Source of the DNA: Oscillospiraceae bacterium
GTDB lineage: Bacteria; Bacillota_A; Clostridia; Oscillospirales; Oscillospiraceae
DNA: 5,772 bases
Assembly (NCBI GenBank): GCA_017936985.1
Contig: JAGBEM010000040.1
Location: 1-5,772, forward strand
Reading direction: 5' to 3'
Part shown: in pieces, positions 1 through 5,334 of the stretch
Layout: each line of letters opens with the position of its first letter
How positions within the stretch are numbered: position 1 is the first letter of the stretch
The notes under the pieces: model-generated
The model's input: the letters and a program-made list of their open reading frames with translations, nothing else
Told to the model about the DNA's origin: nothing
Database searches by the model: none
Translations under genes and position numbers: made by a program

Positions 1-9
1 CTTTTTCAT
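1..9 (-). CDS. Start of an unidentified gene running off the left edge
   Basis: Only the first three codons (Met-Lys-Lys) lie in the window. The ATG at 9..7 sits 7 bases after a strong AAGGAGG at 23..17, which lies inside the last codons of the cysteine-rich VLP gene. A second ATG at 15..13 overlaps that gene's stop codon but is only one base from the AAGGAGG, so it is the poorer start. The tight spacing implies co-transcription with the VLP gene. Nothing can be said about function. Confidence 0.45.
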
Positions 10-11
10 TT

Positions 12-245
12 TCATTCCTCCTTTTGATTTTGCATTAAGATCTGCGTGTACAGTTCGTTTTCTCCTGGAAGCACCGCTTCTTGAAAGTAGCGGCAGAATA
101 TGCCGCCGCTGCACAAAAGCTGTACACAAGTGCGTTCCTCTAATCCTTCCAGCAGCAGGCACTTGCCTCGCCAGTAATTGGCGCACTGTCTTCGAACCAA
201 ATTACGGACAATTTCTTCCTGCGGCTGTGTGATGTGTAACACCAT
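12..245 (-). CDS. Cysteine-rich VLP domain protein (mobile-element associated, unknown function)
   Basis: A 77-residue soluble protein resembling the Cys_rich_VLP family, small proteins that I know mainly from clostridial conjugative and mobilizable elements and whose function is unknown. Five cysteines (C21, C29, C40, C45, C51) are followed by the motif that names the family, Ala-Val-Leu-Pro at 57-60. The segment Leu-Val-Arg-Arg-x-Cys-x-Asn-Tyr (16-24) is also typical. Cysteine spacing suggests metal binding or a redox role, but this is inference. The start is the ATG at 245..243 because AAAGGAGG at 258..251 precedes it by 5 bases. An upstream in-frame ATG at 269 would add eight residues but has no ribosome site and lies in a hairpin tail. 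It is apparently co-transcribed with the gene that begins at position 9. No signal peptide or membrane segment is seen. I am fairly sure of the family and unsure of any role. Confidence 0.8.
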   Translation of the reverse strand: MVLHITQPQEEIVRNLVRRQCANYWRGKCLLLEGLEERTCVQLLCSGGIFCRYFQEAVLPGENELYTQILMQNQKEE

Positions 246-250
246 ATCGT

Positions 251-258
251 CCTCCTTT
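251..258 (-). promoter_or_regulatory. Ribosome binding site that fixes the VLP-protein start
   Basis: AAAGGAGG on the minus strand, 5 bases before the ATG at 245. It lies inside the longer in-frame reading from position 269 and therefore argues for the shorter protein. Confidence 0.8.
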
Positions 259-269
259 CCTTTGGGCAT

Positions 270-296
270 AAAAATAGCCGCCTGTTTCCCGACGGC
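270..296 (-). terminator. Terminator-like hairpin in the leader of the VLP gene (possible attenuator)
   Basis: On the minus strand GCCGTC (296..291) pairs with GGCGGC (282..277) over six base pairs, including one G·U, around an 8-base loop. T-A-TTTTT (276..270) follows. The fold makes a U-tract only in the minus direction. It ends just 12 bases before the ribosome site of the VLP gene, so it would either stop read-through from upstream or attenuate the VLP operon. A flanking pair GGGCA (304..300) and TGCCC (268..264) could enclose it, and the palindrome GGCAGCTGCC (294-303) shares bases with its first arm, so an alternative fold is possible. The stem is short and the U-tract is interrupted, so strength is uncertain. 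Confidence 0.45.
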
Positions 297-407
297 AGCT
301 GCCCAGCGTATTCATTTGTTGTGGTGTTGCCCCCCTCACTTATTTGAATGCTCGAAAAGGCGAATTTTATATGGAATATAGAAACACAGCAAAAACGAAA
401 AGCGAAA

Positions 408-446
408 CAATGAAAAGCCATTGCAGCACAAGCATTTTTTGCGCTG
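408..446. repeat. Two abutting inverted repeats
   Basis: CAATG (408-412) pairs with CATTG (419-423) around a 6-base loop. Immediately next to it, CAGCACAA (424-431) pairs with TTGCGCTG (439-446) around a 7-base loop. The second stem has an A·C mismatch if read as plus-strand RNA but a G·U pair, so a continuous 8-bp stem, if read as minus-strand RNA. In the minus direction a U-rich run follows the pair. They could be minus-strand RNA structure, protein-binding sites, or part of a transfer origin; none of these is proven. Confidence 0.5.
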
Positions 447-477
447 TTCTTAATATGTTTACAATCCCGAAAGTGAT

Positions 478-513
478 ATTTTCAAAAAATCCACAAAATA
501 ATTTTCAAAAAAT
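478..513. repeat. 13-base direct repeat (possible operator pair)
   Basis: ATTTTCAAAAAAT occurs exactly at 478-490 and again at 501-513, 23 bases from start to start, close to two turns of the helix. Each copy is nearly palindromic around its C. The copies touch the minus-35 and lie in the spacer of the weak promoter described separately, as expected of a repressor or activator pair. The region is AT-rich, so part of the match may be compositional, but 13 of 13 identical is notable. Confidence 0.55.
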
Positions 514-518
514 ATTAT
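490..518 (+). promoter_or_regulatory. Weak candidate promoter for the DUF6076/sigma unit
   Basis: TATTAT at 513-518 is a fair minus-10 and TCCACA at 490-495 a partial minus-35 (four of six) with a 17-base spacer, within a strongly AT-rich stretch. Transcription would start near 525 and give a leader of nearly 60 bases. Nothing better is seen between 450 and 570. The element may be read by a non-housekeeping sigma factor, possibly the one encoded downstream, in which case this match would be meaningless. Confidence 0.25.
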
Positions 519-550
519 GATTTTAATAGGGATATTTATTGGACAGTTAA

Positions 551-561
551 ATTCTTAGAAT
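551..561. promoter_or_regulatory. Short palindrome ATTCT-T-AGAAT before the DUF6076 gene
   Basis: A perfect inverted repeat with 5-base arms and one central base, 8 bases upstream of the ribosome site. It would fall in the untranslated leader if the candidate promoter is right. Arms this short arise by chance fairly often, so an operator role is only a possibility. Confidence 0.3.
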
Positions 562-569
562 GATATGCG

Positions 570-577
570 AGGAGGTG
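570..577 (+). promoter_or_regulatory. Ribosome binding site that fixes the DUF6076 start
   Basis: AGGAGGTG lies 5 bases before the ATG at 583. The earlier in-frame ATG at 565 would place this site inside the coding sequence and has no ribosome site of its own, so 583 is preferred. The downstream sigma gene has almost the same ribosome site. Confidence 0.85.
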
Positions 578-582
578 GGAAT

Positions 583-1713
583 ATGAACGCAAAACTGTTC
601 TTTAGCGCAGATTATCGGGATGGCCGCGTGCGGATCGGCAGTAAGACTTATTCTGCCGGTTATTACTGCGTACATCTTCTAAATCAATACTACAAAGATG
701 ATACCGCTGCGAGAATCAGTGTATTCACAAACCGCAACTGGCAGCTGCAGGAGCAACTAAACGCAGGATATCTGAACGCAAGTGATTTCGCAAAAGCCGG
801 TGATGAGATCTGCAACATCTTCCATGTTCTCCCCTGGCTGAAACCCTTTGATGCACTGGACATAAAAGCGGAGCGAAACAGAGTAGCGAACCTATTCACA
901 AGTGAAAACGCAGAAATGCTTATATCTTACTTCCGGCGCAGAGCGACTGTAGGGAATATGGATGAAGGACAAATTCTGCTGCGCCTACTGCCACCGGAAT
1001 ACGACAAGGTTTTCTTTGAACAGGCAGAAAGTGTACTCACCGAAGTGCGCAGAACCTTGCATTTCTATGATCGCATTGGCGCAGATATCCGGAAAGCTTT
1101 TACCCAGTTGGTACGCTTTGTGGAGTGTGCCTACGAAGCGGAGCGTCTGGATGAAGCGCATCTACTACCCATGGCCATGGATATCTTTGGGGAACTTCCG
1201 TTGCCGGTAACGACTGAATATGTTCCCTACAAGAAGAAAGCCAAGAGCAAAACTGAGGTTGTAGCAAGGCGGCTGTTTTTTGACAGCTACTACAGTTTTA
1301 TCATCACGGATTTCTTTGAGGCTCTGCATTACGGGCACTACCCAAGGCAATGCGAGATCTGTAAGAATTACTTCCTTATGACCTCTGCACGGCGGCAGCG
1401 GTACTGCACTGGCATGTCCCCCTATACTTTCCGAGGTAAGCAAATCTCCTGCAAACAGTATGCAGCAAGTATTAACCGCAAAGAGCTTGCCACAGCTGAT
1501 CCAATAGTAGATATCTATAACCGCCGGTGTGGTGCCATACGGTCTGAAAAGAGCAGAGGTAGTATTACTGAAGAGATTGCAACCAAGGCAAAGGAACTGG
1601 CGCTAGAACACAAACTCCACGCCCAGGAAGATCCACAGTATGCGAACACCCAGTATCCGCTGGATATGGCACAAAAAGCACTATACGAAGAGGCAAGAAG
1701 GCACTTACCCTAA
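583..1713 (+). CDS. DUF6076-like protein with a four-cysteine zinc-knuckle
   Basis: A 376-residue soluble protein with no signal peptide or membrane segment. The N-terminal two thirds (about 1-240) is mixed and helical and carries no motif I recognise. The C-terminal part has a likely zinc site: C257-x2-C260, then Phe263 and an Arg/Gln-rich stretch ending Arg-Tyr-Cys (C275), then C290. This C-x2-C...R-x-R-Y-C...C pattern is like the CGNR-type zinc finger and fits the uncharacterised DUF6076 family that I know from clostridial genomes, often in accessory regions. The basic residues around the cysteines, including a Lys-Lys-Lys-Ala-Lys-Ser-Lys stretch near 217-223, would suit nucleic-acid binding, which is inference. 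The stop is 30 bases before the GTG of the sigma-like gene and no terminator lies between, so the two form one transcription unit. Codon choice is visibly more AT-leaning than in the transporter genes to the right. Family call from memory of the pattern, moderate certainty. Confidence 0.7.
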   Translation: MNAKLFFSADYRDGRVRIGSKTYSAGYYCVHLLNQYYKDDTAARISVFTNRNWQLQEQLNAGYLNASDFAKAGDEICNIFHVLPWLKPFDALDIKAERNRVANLFTSENAEMLISYFRRRATVGNMDEGQILLRLLPPEYDKVFFEQAESVLTEVRRTLHFYDRIGADIRKAFTQLVRFVECAYEAERLDEAHLLPMAMDIFGELPLPVTTEYVPYKKKAKSKTEVVARRLFFDSYYSFIITDFFEALHYGHYPRQCEICKNYFLMTSARRQRYCTGMSPYTFRGKQISCKQYAASINRKELATADPIVDIYNRRCGAIRSEKSRGSITEEIATKAKELALEHKLHAQEDPQYANTQYPLDMAQKALYEEARRHLP

Positions 1714-1729
1714 CTCAACAATACCCAGG

Positions 1730-1738
1730 AAGGAGGTG
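1730..1738 (+). promoter_or_regulatory. Ribosome binding site for the GTG-started sigma-like gene
   Basis: AAGGAGGTG ends 5 bases before the GTG at 1744 and lies in the 30-base gap after the DUF6076 stop. No ATG is equally placed, so the GTG start is well supported. Confidence 0.85.
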
Positions 1739-1743
1739 GATCC

Positions 1744-2637
1744 GTGAACGATTGGGAAAAGGATCTTCATATTTATCGGTTGGACCCGGCTCCACCGAAG
1801 TACGAAAACTACCAAGAGTATTTTGAACGGTACTTTGCGGAAAAGGATGAAATGTACTTGGCATGGTTCTTGCATTACTACGAGAAAGAACTGAATACCA
1901 AGGCAAGAGGCTTCGTCAACGAATATGCTATGTATGGTCATTTCGTTGATCTGAAACAGGCCTATGTGATGGGCATGATGGAAGCATTGCGACGATACGA
2001 TATTTCTCGTGGTGTGCCGTTCCTGGTATTCAAGGAATTACCGGCAATGAACGCCGTGCATACCTACATCCGCACCATGCGCACAGGCTATACGGTGCAG
2101 AGCAGCTATGCGGATAAACAACTTCGGGAGGTCATGTGGCAATACGCACAGTATGGGTATCGCTGTGATGAAGACATCATAGATACCATCGCTGAAGAAA
2201 CCAAAATCGCCCCAAAGAATGTAGAAGAAATTTTGATGGACGGTCTGCTGAACATGAACAGGACGGACTTCTACCGGAACTATGGTGACGAAGATAGTGA
2301 AGAGAGTATGGAGGAAGTTGCCGCCGATGGTACATCCCAAACGGAAGAACTGTACTTGCGCATAGAGAAAGCAGAGAAAGTTATGTCAACCTTCGAGTCG
2401 CTAAATTATCGGGAACGGGCAATCGTTTCGGATCATCTTGGCTTCTGCCGGGATTGCTATGCTACCCACTATTACGATGAGAATGATCTAGATGCGGATG
2501 GAGAACCCAAACGCAAACCCAGGAAGAAAGTTCCTTTCATCGAACTGGCTGTAGAACATGGTCTAGCTTCACCGGATACGGCAGATAGGACATATCGCAG
2601 AGCGTTGGAAAAGATGCGCAAAGCTCTCAGCAAATAA
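1744..2637 (+). CDS. Sigma-70 family RNA polymerase sigma factor-like protein
   Basis: A 297-residue protein built like an alternative sigma-70 factor that would direct RNA polymerase to a special promoter set. Residues about 36-112 look like region 2: Phe-Val-Asp-Leu-Lys-Gln-Ala-Tyr (67-74) is the usual 'DL-Q-G' helix, followed by a Leu-Arg-Arg-Tyr-Asp...Arg-Gly-Val-Pro-Phe segment (82-93) and an Ile-Arg pair at 109-110. Residues about 142-170 (IDTIAEETKIAPKNVEEIL) resemble the region 3 helix-turn-helix. Region 4 starts at Leu-Asn-Tyr-Arg-Glu-Arg-Ala-Ile-Val (220-228) and ends in a helix-turn-helix near 265-295 with Arg-Thr-Tyr-Arg-Arg-Ala-Leu. Between these halves is an insert (about 233-262) with C235, C238 and H242, then an acidic and a Lys/Arg-rich run. 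An acidic, Glu/Ser-rich linker (about 181-200) joins regions 3 and 4. No region 1.1 is present. It starts with GTG and is the last gene of the unit with DUF6076, before a strong terminator. It could instead be a sigma-like regulator that no longer binds core polymerase. Confidence 0.8.
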   Translation: MNDWEKDLHIYRLDPAPPKYENYQEYFERYFAEKDEMYLAWFLHYYEKELNTKARGFVNEYAMYGHFVDLKQAYVMGMMEALRRYDISRGVPFLVFKELPAMNAVHTYIRTMRTGYTVQSSYADKQLREVMWQYAQYGYRCDEDIIDTIAEETKIAPKNVEEILMDGLLNMNRTDFYRNYGDEDSEESMEEVAADGTSQTEELYLRIEKAEKVMSTFESLNYRERAIVSDHLGFCRDCYATHYYDENDLDADGEPKRKPRKKVPFIELAVEHGLASPDTADRTYRRALEKMRKALSK

Positions 2638-2648
2638 CGCATAAACAA

Positions 2649-2688
2649 AAAAGAGGTTTCGCACACATTTTGGTGCGAAACCTCTTTT
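2649..2688. terminator. Strong bidirectional intrinsic terminator
   Basis: A perfect 16-bp stem, AAAAGAGGTTTCGCAC (2649-2664) against its complement (2673-2688), around an 8-base loop. On the plus strand the stem ends in TTTT and serves the sigma-like gene, whose stop lies 11 bases upstream. On the minus strand it ends in six T's (2652..2647) and serves the transporter gene, whose stop codon lies 3 bases upstream. It thus insulates two converging units. Confidence 0.93.
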
Positions 2689-2691
2689 CTG

Positions 2692-5334
2692 TTATTCAAC
2701 TAAGCCATATTTGACTTTGATGCGGTCCAACTTTTCCAACATCGGCTCGGCGGCAATGAGGATGAAGATCACCGTTGCGGCGGCATGGATTAGATCCATG
2801 GGAAGGCCGGATACATAGTAGGCTTTGAGCATTTCCCAGTTTAGCGTTTGGGAGTTGTACATCAGCGCAGCGGCAGGGTTCATAATACCGCCGTAGATGA
2901 TAACAGCTGCAAATGCGCCGAAGGTGGCAAGGCTACCGCGGCTACGGCGAAGCAGACCCTTGCGGAACAACACACCTGCCAGGAAGCCGATGATACCCAT
3001 ACTGAACATCTGCCAGGGCATCCAGGGGCCTTGGGAGAATAGGACATTGGATACCATCATAGTCACGGCACCCACCAGGAATCCGGTCTCGCCACCGAAG
3101 GCAACACCGGAGATGATGACCAGCGCCAGCACCGGCTTGAACTGGGGCAGCATAAAAAAGGCAGACCGGCCTGCGATTGCGATGGCACACAGAACAGCGA
3201 TGGTCACCAGCTCTCTTGCCTTGGGTTTGCGGCTTTCAAACACCAGGAAGAAAGGCACCATACACTCGATCAGCACCAGCATAGCGGTCACGTTGTAATG
3301 CTGATTGCCCAGGTACATCACACCGGCAAAGATGGTCAGCGGGATACACAGCACGATCAGCACCGCAGCCACCAGGGTGCGTTTGCTCAGCTTTCGTTGC
3401 TTGGCGGGGATCTGCAGCATAGCGGAGGGGGCGCTTCTACGGCCAATAGCAGCGATGAACACACCCAGCGCAGCGATCAGTACCAAGTACAAAAAAAGCT
3501 GCTGCTCACCGCTGGCACTGATGCCCTCTTTGCCAATAAGCGACGAAAGGTCTGTGATGCTGGTAGCATAGAAGAACACCAGCAGCGCAATCGCCAGGGA
3601 CACACCGGCAAGGAGTTTCCTCCAGAATGGTAGCGGCTTGGGTTTGAAGTTTACTGCTGTTTCCTTCGGTTCGGGCAAGACGGTCGCTTCAGGAATCTCA
3701 GGCTCAGCGGGCAGCTCTCCACCGCAGCAGCCGATGATATCAGCAACTGTCACCGCCTGGGGAATCAAATGCCGTGCCATACGATTGGTGGGAGTGGTAT
3801 AAAAGCTGTTGCCGGAGAAAAACTCACGGGGAGTTCCCTCTGCCACGATACTGCCATCAAAGAACAAGCCGCACTTGTGGGCATACTCGGCACAGAATGG
3901 TACATCATGGCTGACCATCAAGATGGTTACCCCCTGTGCAACAAGACGGCGGAGGATCATCGAAAAAGTAACCTTGAACTCTGCGTCAAAACCCTTGGTA
4001 GGCTCGTCCAGCAGCAGAATGTCCGGTGCGGTCAGCAACACCTTTGCCAAGGCGGTGCGCTGCTGCTCACCACCGGAAATGTCATAGGGATGGCGATCCA
4101 AGAATTCCCGCAGCCCACAAAGTTCTACAATTCGGGCAACCTCTGCATCCTGTTTTTCTTTGGGAATCTTCTCTCCACGGAACACTTCGTACAAATCTTC
4201 CCGTACAGTGCGTTTTACAAAGAGGGTTTGGGGATTCTGGGGCAGATGTCCCAGCTTACCTTGCAGGCGAACATCACCACGATAGGCAGAGCGCAGACCG
4301 GAGATCACCTTCAGTGTGGTGGATTTACCAGCACCGTTGCCGCCCAGGATGGCATAGAACTCGCCCTTGCGCAGCTTCAAAGAAAAGCCTTTGACCACAT
4401 CTGGGGAGTCTTTCTCATAGCGGAACCAAAGGTCATCGCACTCTAAGGTTACATCCTCAGGATAAACTGGTGAATCTTTTTCTGCAAGAGGAAGAAGCGT
4501 TTGTTCATCCACTCGCTGAGAAAGGAAACTGCTACCGTCACGGACGGTCATGGGGCAATCCAGCTTTGTTTCCACTGCTGCCCAAACACGCATGGCGGTA
4601 GGCATAGCCAGAAACATACCGCTGCCCTTATCCTTCAGCTGCAAGCCTACATTCTCCGGCTTGTCATCGCAGAGGAGCGCACCCTCATTCATTACGATAA
4701 CACGGGTGGCAAAGGGAAAAGCCTCCTCCAATCGATGCTCGGTCAGAATAATCGTCGTACCCAGTTCCCGGTTGATCTTTCCCAGCAATGCCAGGAAATC
4801 AGCGGCAGCGATGGGGTCGAGCTGTGCGGTAGGCTCGTCCAGTACCAGCACACCCGGCTGCATTGCCATCACCGATGCAAGACTCAGCAGTTGCTTCTGA
4901 CCACCGGACAGTTCCGTGACATTCTTGTAAAACCAATTCTCGATACCGAAGAATGCGGCGATTTCCGCAACCCGACGACGAATGGTGGGAGTATCATATC
5001 CCAAGCTTTCCAAGCCAAAGGCCAATTCGTGCCATACCTTGTCTGTGACTACCTGATTCTCTGGGGATTGCAGAACATACCCAATCTGCTGCGCCTGCTC
5101 TCTTTGGGAGAGTTCCGATAGCAGTGTTCCTTGATACCGGATCTCACCGGAGAAAAGACCATGGGGTGTCAAACAAGATTTCAAGTGCCGAAGAAGTGTG
5201 GATTTACCGCATCCGGAAGGGCCGCAGAGGATCACAAACTCACCTTGCTGAACCGTAAAGGAAATATTCCGTAGGGCCTTCTTCTCGCCCTCCGGGTATG
5301 TAAAATCTACATTTTTGAATGAATAGCTTTCCAT
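2692..5334 (-). CDS. Fused ECF transporter protein: two ATPase domains plus membrane S component
   Basis: An 880-residue protein that puts both energy-coupling ATPases and the substrate-binding (S) component of an ECF importer in one chain at the cytoplasmic membrane. ATPase 1: Walker A GPSGCGKST (38-46), Q-loop Q89, signature LSGGQ (142-146), Walker B VLVLDEP (162-168), switch H200. ATPase 2: Walker A GGNGAGKST (331-339), Q366, SGGEQ (420-424), Walker B LLLDEP (440-445), H476. All catalytic motifs are intact in both. After a Pro/Glu-rich linker (about 541-570) come about ten hydrophobic segments: four at 573-591, 611-630, 652-675 and 681-699, then an S-component-like block from about 706 to 863 with Ile-Ile-Ser-Gly-Val-Ala-Phe-Gly (740-747) and Gln-Gly-Pro-Trp-x-Pro-Trp-Gln-Met (768-776). 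That last motif recalls cobalamin-type (CbrT-like) S components, so vitamin B12 or a relative is my guess, not shown. The start at 5334 has AGGAG at 5344..5340; the ATG at 5376 has no comparable site. The start overlaps the T-component gene by 28 bases, implying translational coupling. Confidence 0.9.
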   Translation of the reverse strand: MESYSFKNVDFTYPEGEKKALRNISFTVQQGEFVILCGPSGCGKSTLLRHLKSCLTPHGLFSGEIRYQGTLLSELSQREQAQQIGYVLQSPENQVVTDKVWHELAFGLESLGYDTPTIRRRVAEIAAFFGIENWFYKNVTELSGGQKQLLSLASVMAMQPGVLVLDEPTAQLDPIAAADFLALLGKINRELGTTIILTEHRLEEAFPFATRVIVMNEGALLCDDKPENVGLQLKDKGSGMFLAMPTAMRVWAAVETKLDCPMTVRDGSSFLSQRVDEQTLLPLAEKDSPVYPEDVTLECDDLWFRYEKDSPDVVKGFSLKLRKGEFYAILGGNGAGKSTTLKVISGLRSAYRGDVRLQGKLGHLPQNPQTLFVKRTVREDLYEVFRGEKIPKEKQDAEVARIVELCGLREFLDRHPYDISGGEQQRTALAKVLLTAPDILLLDEPTKGFDAEFKVTFSMILRRLVAQGVTILMVSHDVPFCAEYAHKCGLFFDGSIVAEGTPREFFSGNSFYTTPTNRMARHLIPQAVTVADIIGCCGGELPAEPEIPEATVLPEPKETAVNFKPKPLPFWRKLLAGVSLAIALLVFFYATSITDLSSLIGKEGISASGEQQLFLYLVLIAALGVFIAAIGRRSAPSAMLQIPAKQRKLSKRTLVAAVLIVLCIPLTIFAGVMYLGNQHYNVTAMLVLIECMVPFFLVFESRKPKARELVTIAVLCAIAIAGRSAFFMLPQFKPVLALVIISGVAFGGETGFLVGAVTMMVSNVLFSQGPWMPWQMFSMGIIGFLAGVLFRKGLLRRSRGSLATFGAFAAVIIYGGIMNPAAALMYNSQTLNWEMLKAYYVSGLPMDLIHAAATVIFILIAAEPMLEKLDRIKVKYGLVE

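Larger units (their letters stand above)
246..582. other. Divergent intergenic control region without a convincing gene
   Basis: This stretch separates the minus-strand VLP gene from the plus-strand DUF6076/sigma unit. Reading left to right it holds the VLP ribosome site, the terminator-like hairpin, a G-rich minus-strand segment near 326-339, a weak minus-strand minus-10 candidate (TATAAA at 371..366 with no good minus-35), two abutting inverted repeats at 408-446, then a strongly AT-rich block (about 450-565) with a direct repeat, a weak plus-strand promoter and a palindrome. Open frames here are short, lack ribosome sites and show no family resemblance. Confidence 0.7.

Noticed and set aside
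246..269. Longer N-terminus for the VLP protein from the ATG at 269
   Set aside because: No ribosome site before it, whereas AAAGGAGG sits correctly for the ATG at 245.
366..371. Minus-strand TATAAA as a promoter for the VLP gene
   Set aside because: No acceptable minus-35 at 16-18 bases; left as a note only.
140..421. Minus-strand frame of 93 codons overlapping the VLP gene start
   Set aside because: No ribosome site, overlaps the VLP gene in another frame and runs through the terminator-like hairpin. A leader peptide is not excluded but cannot be supported.
539..567. TTGGAC at 539-544 as a minus-35 for the DUF6076 gene
   Set aside because: The matching minus-10 would fall at the ribosome site, leaving no room for a leader.
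3769..4446. Long open frame (225 codons) on the plus strand
   Set aside because: It lies wholly antisense to the second ATPase and linker of the fused transporter, whose motifs are all intact; no ribosome site and no recognisable domain.
4501..5121. Open frame of 206 codons on the plus strand
   Set aside because: Antisense to the first ATPase domain; composition rich in His, Gln and Cys is typical of a shadow frame.
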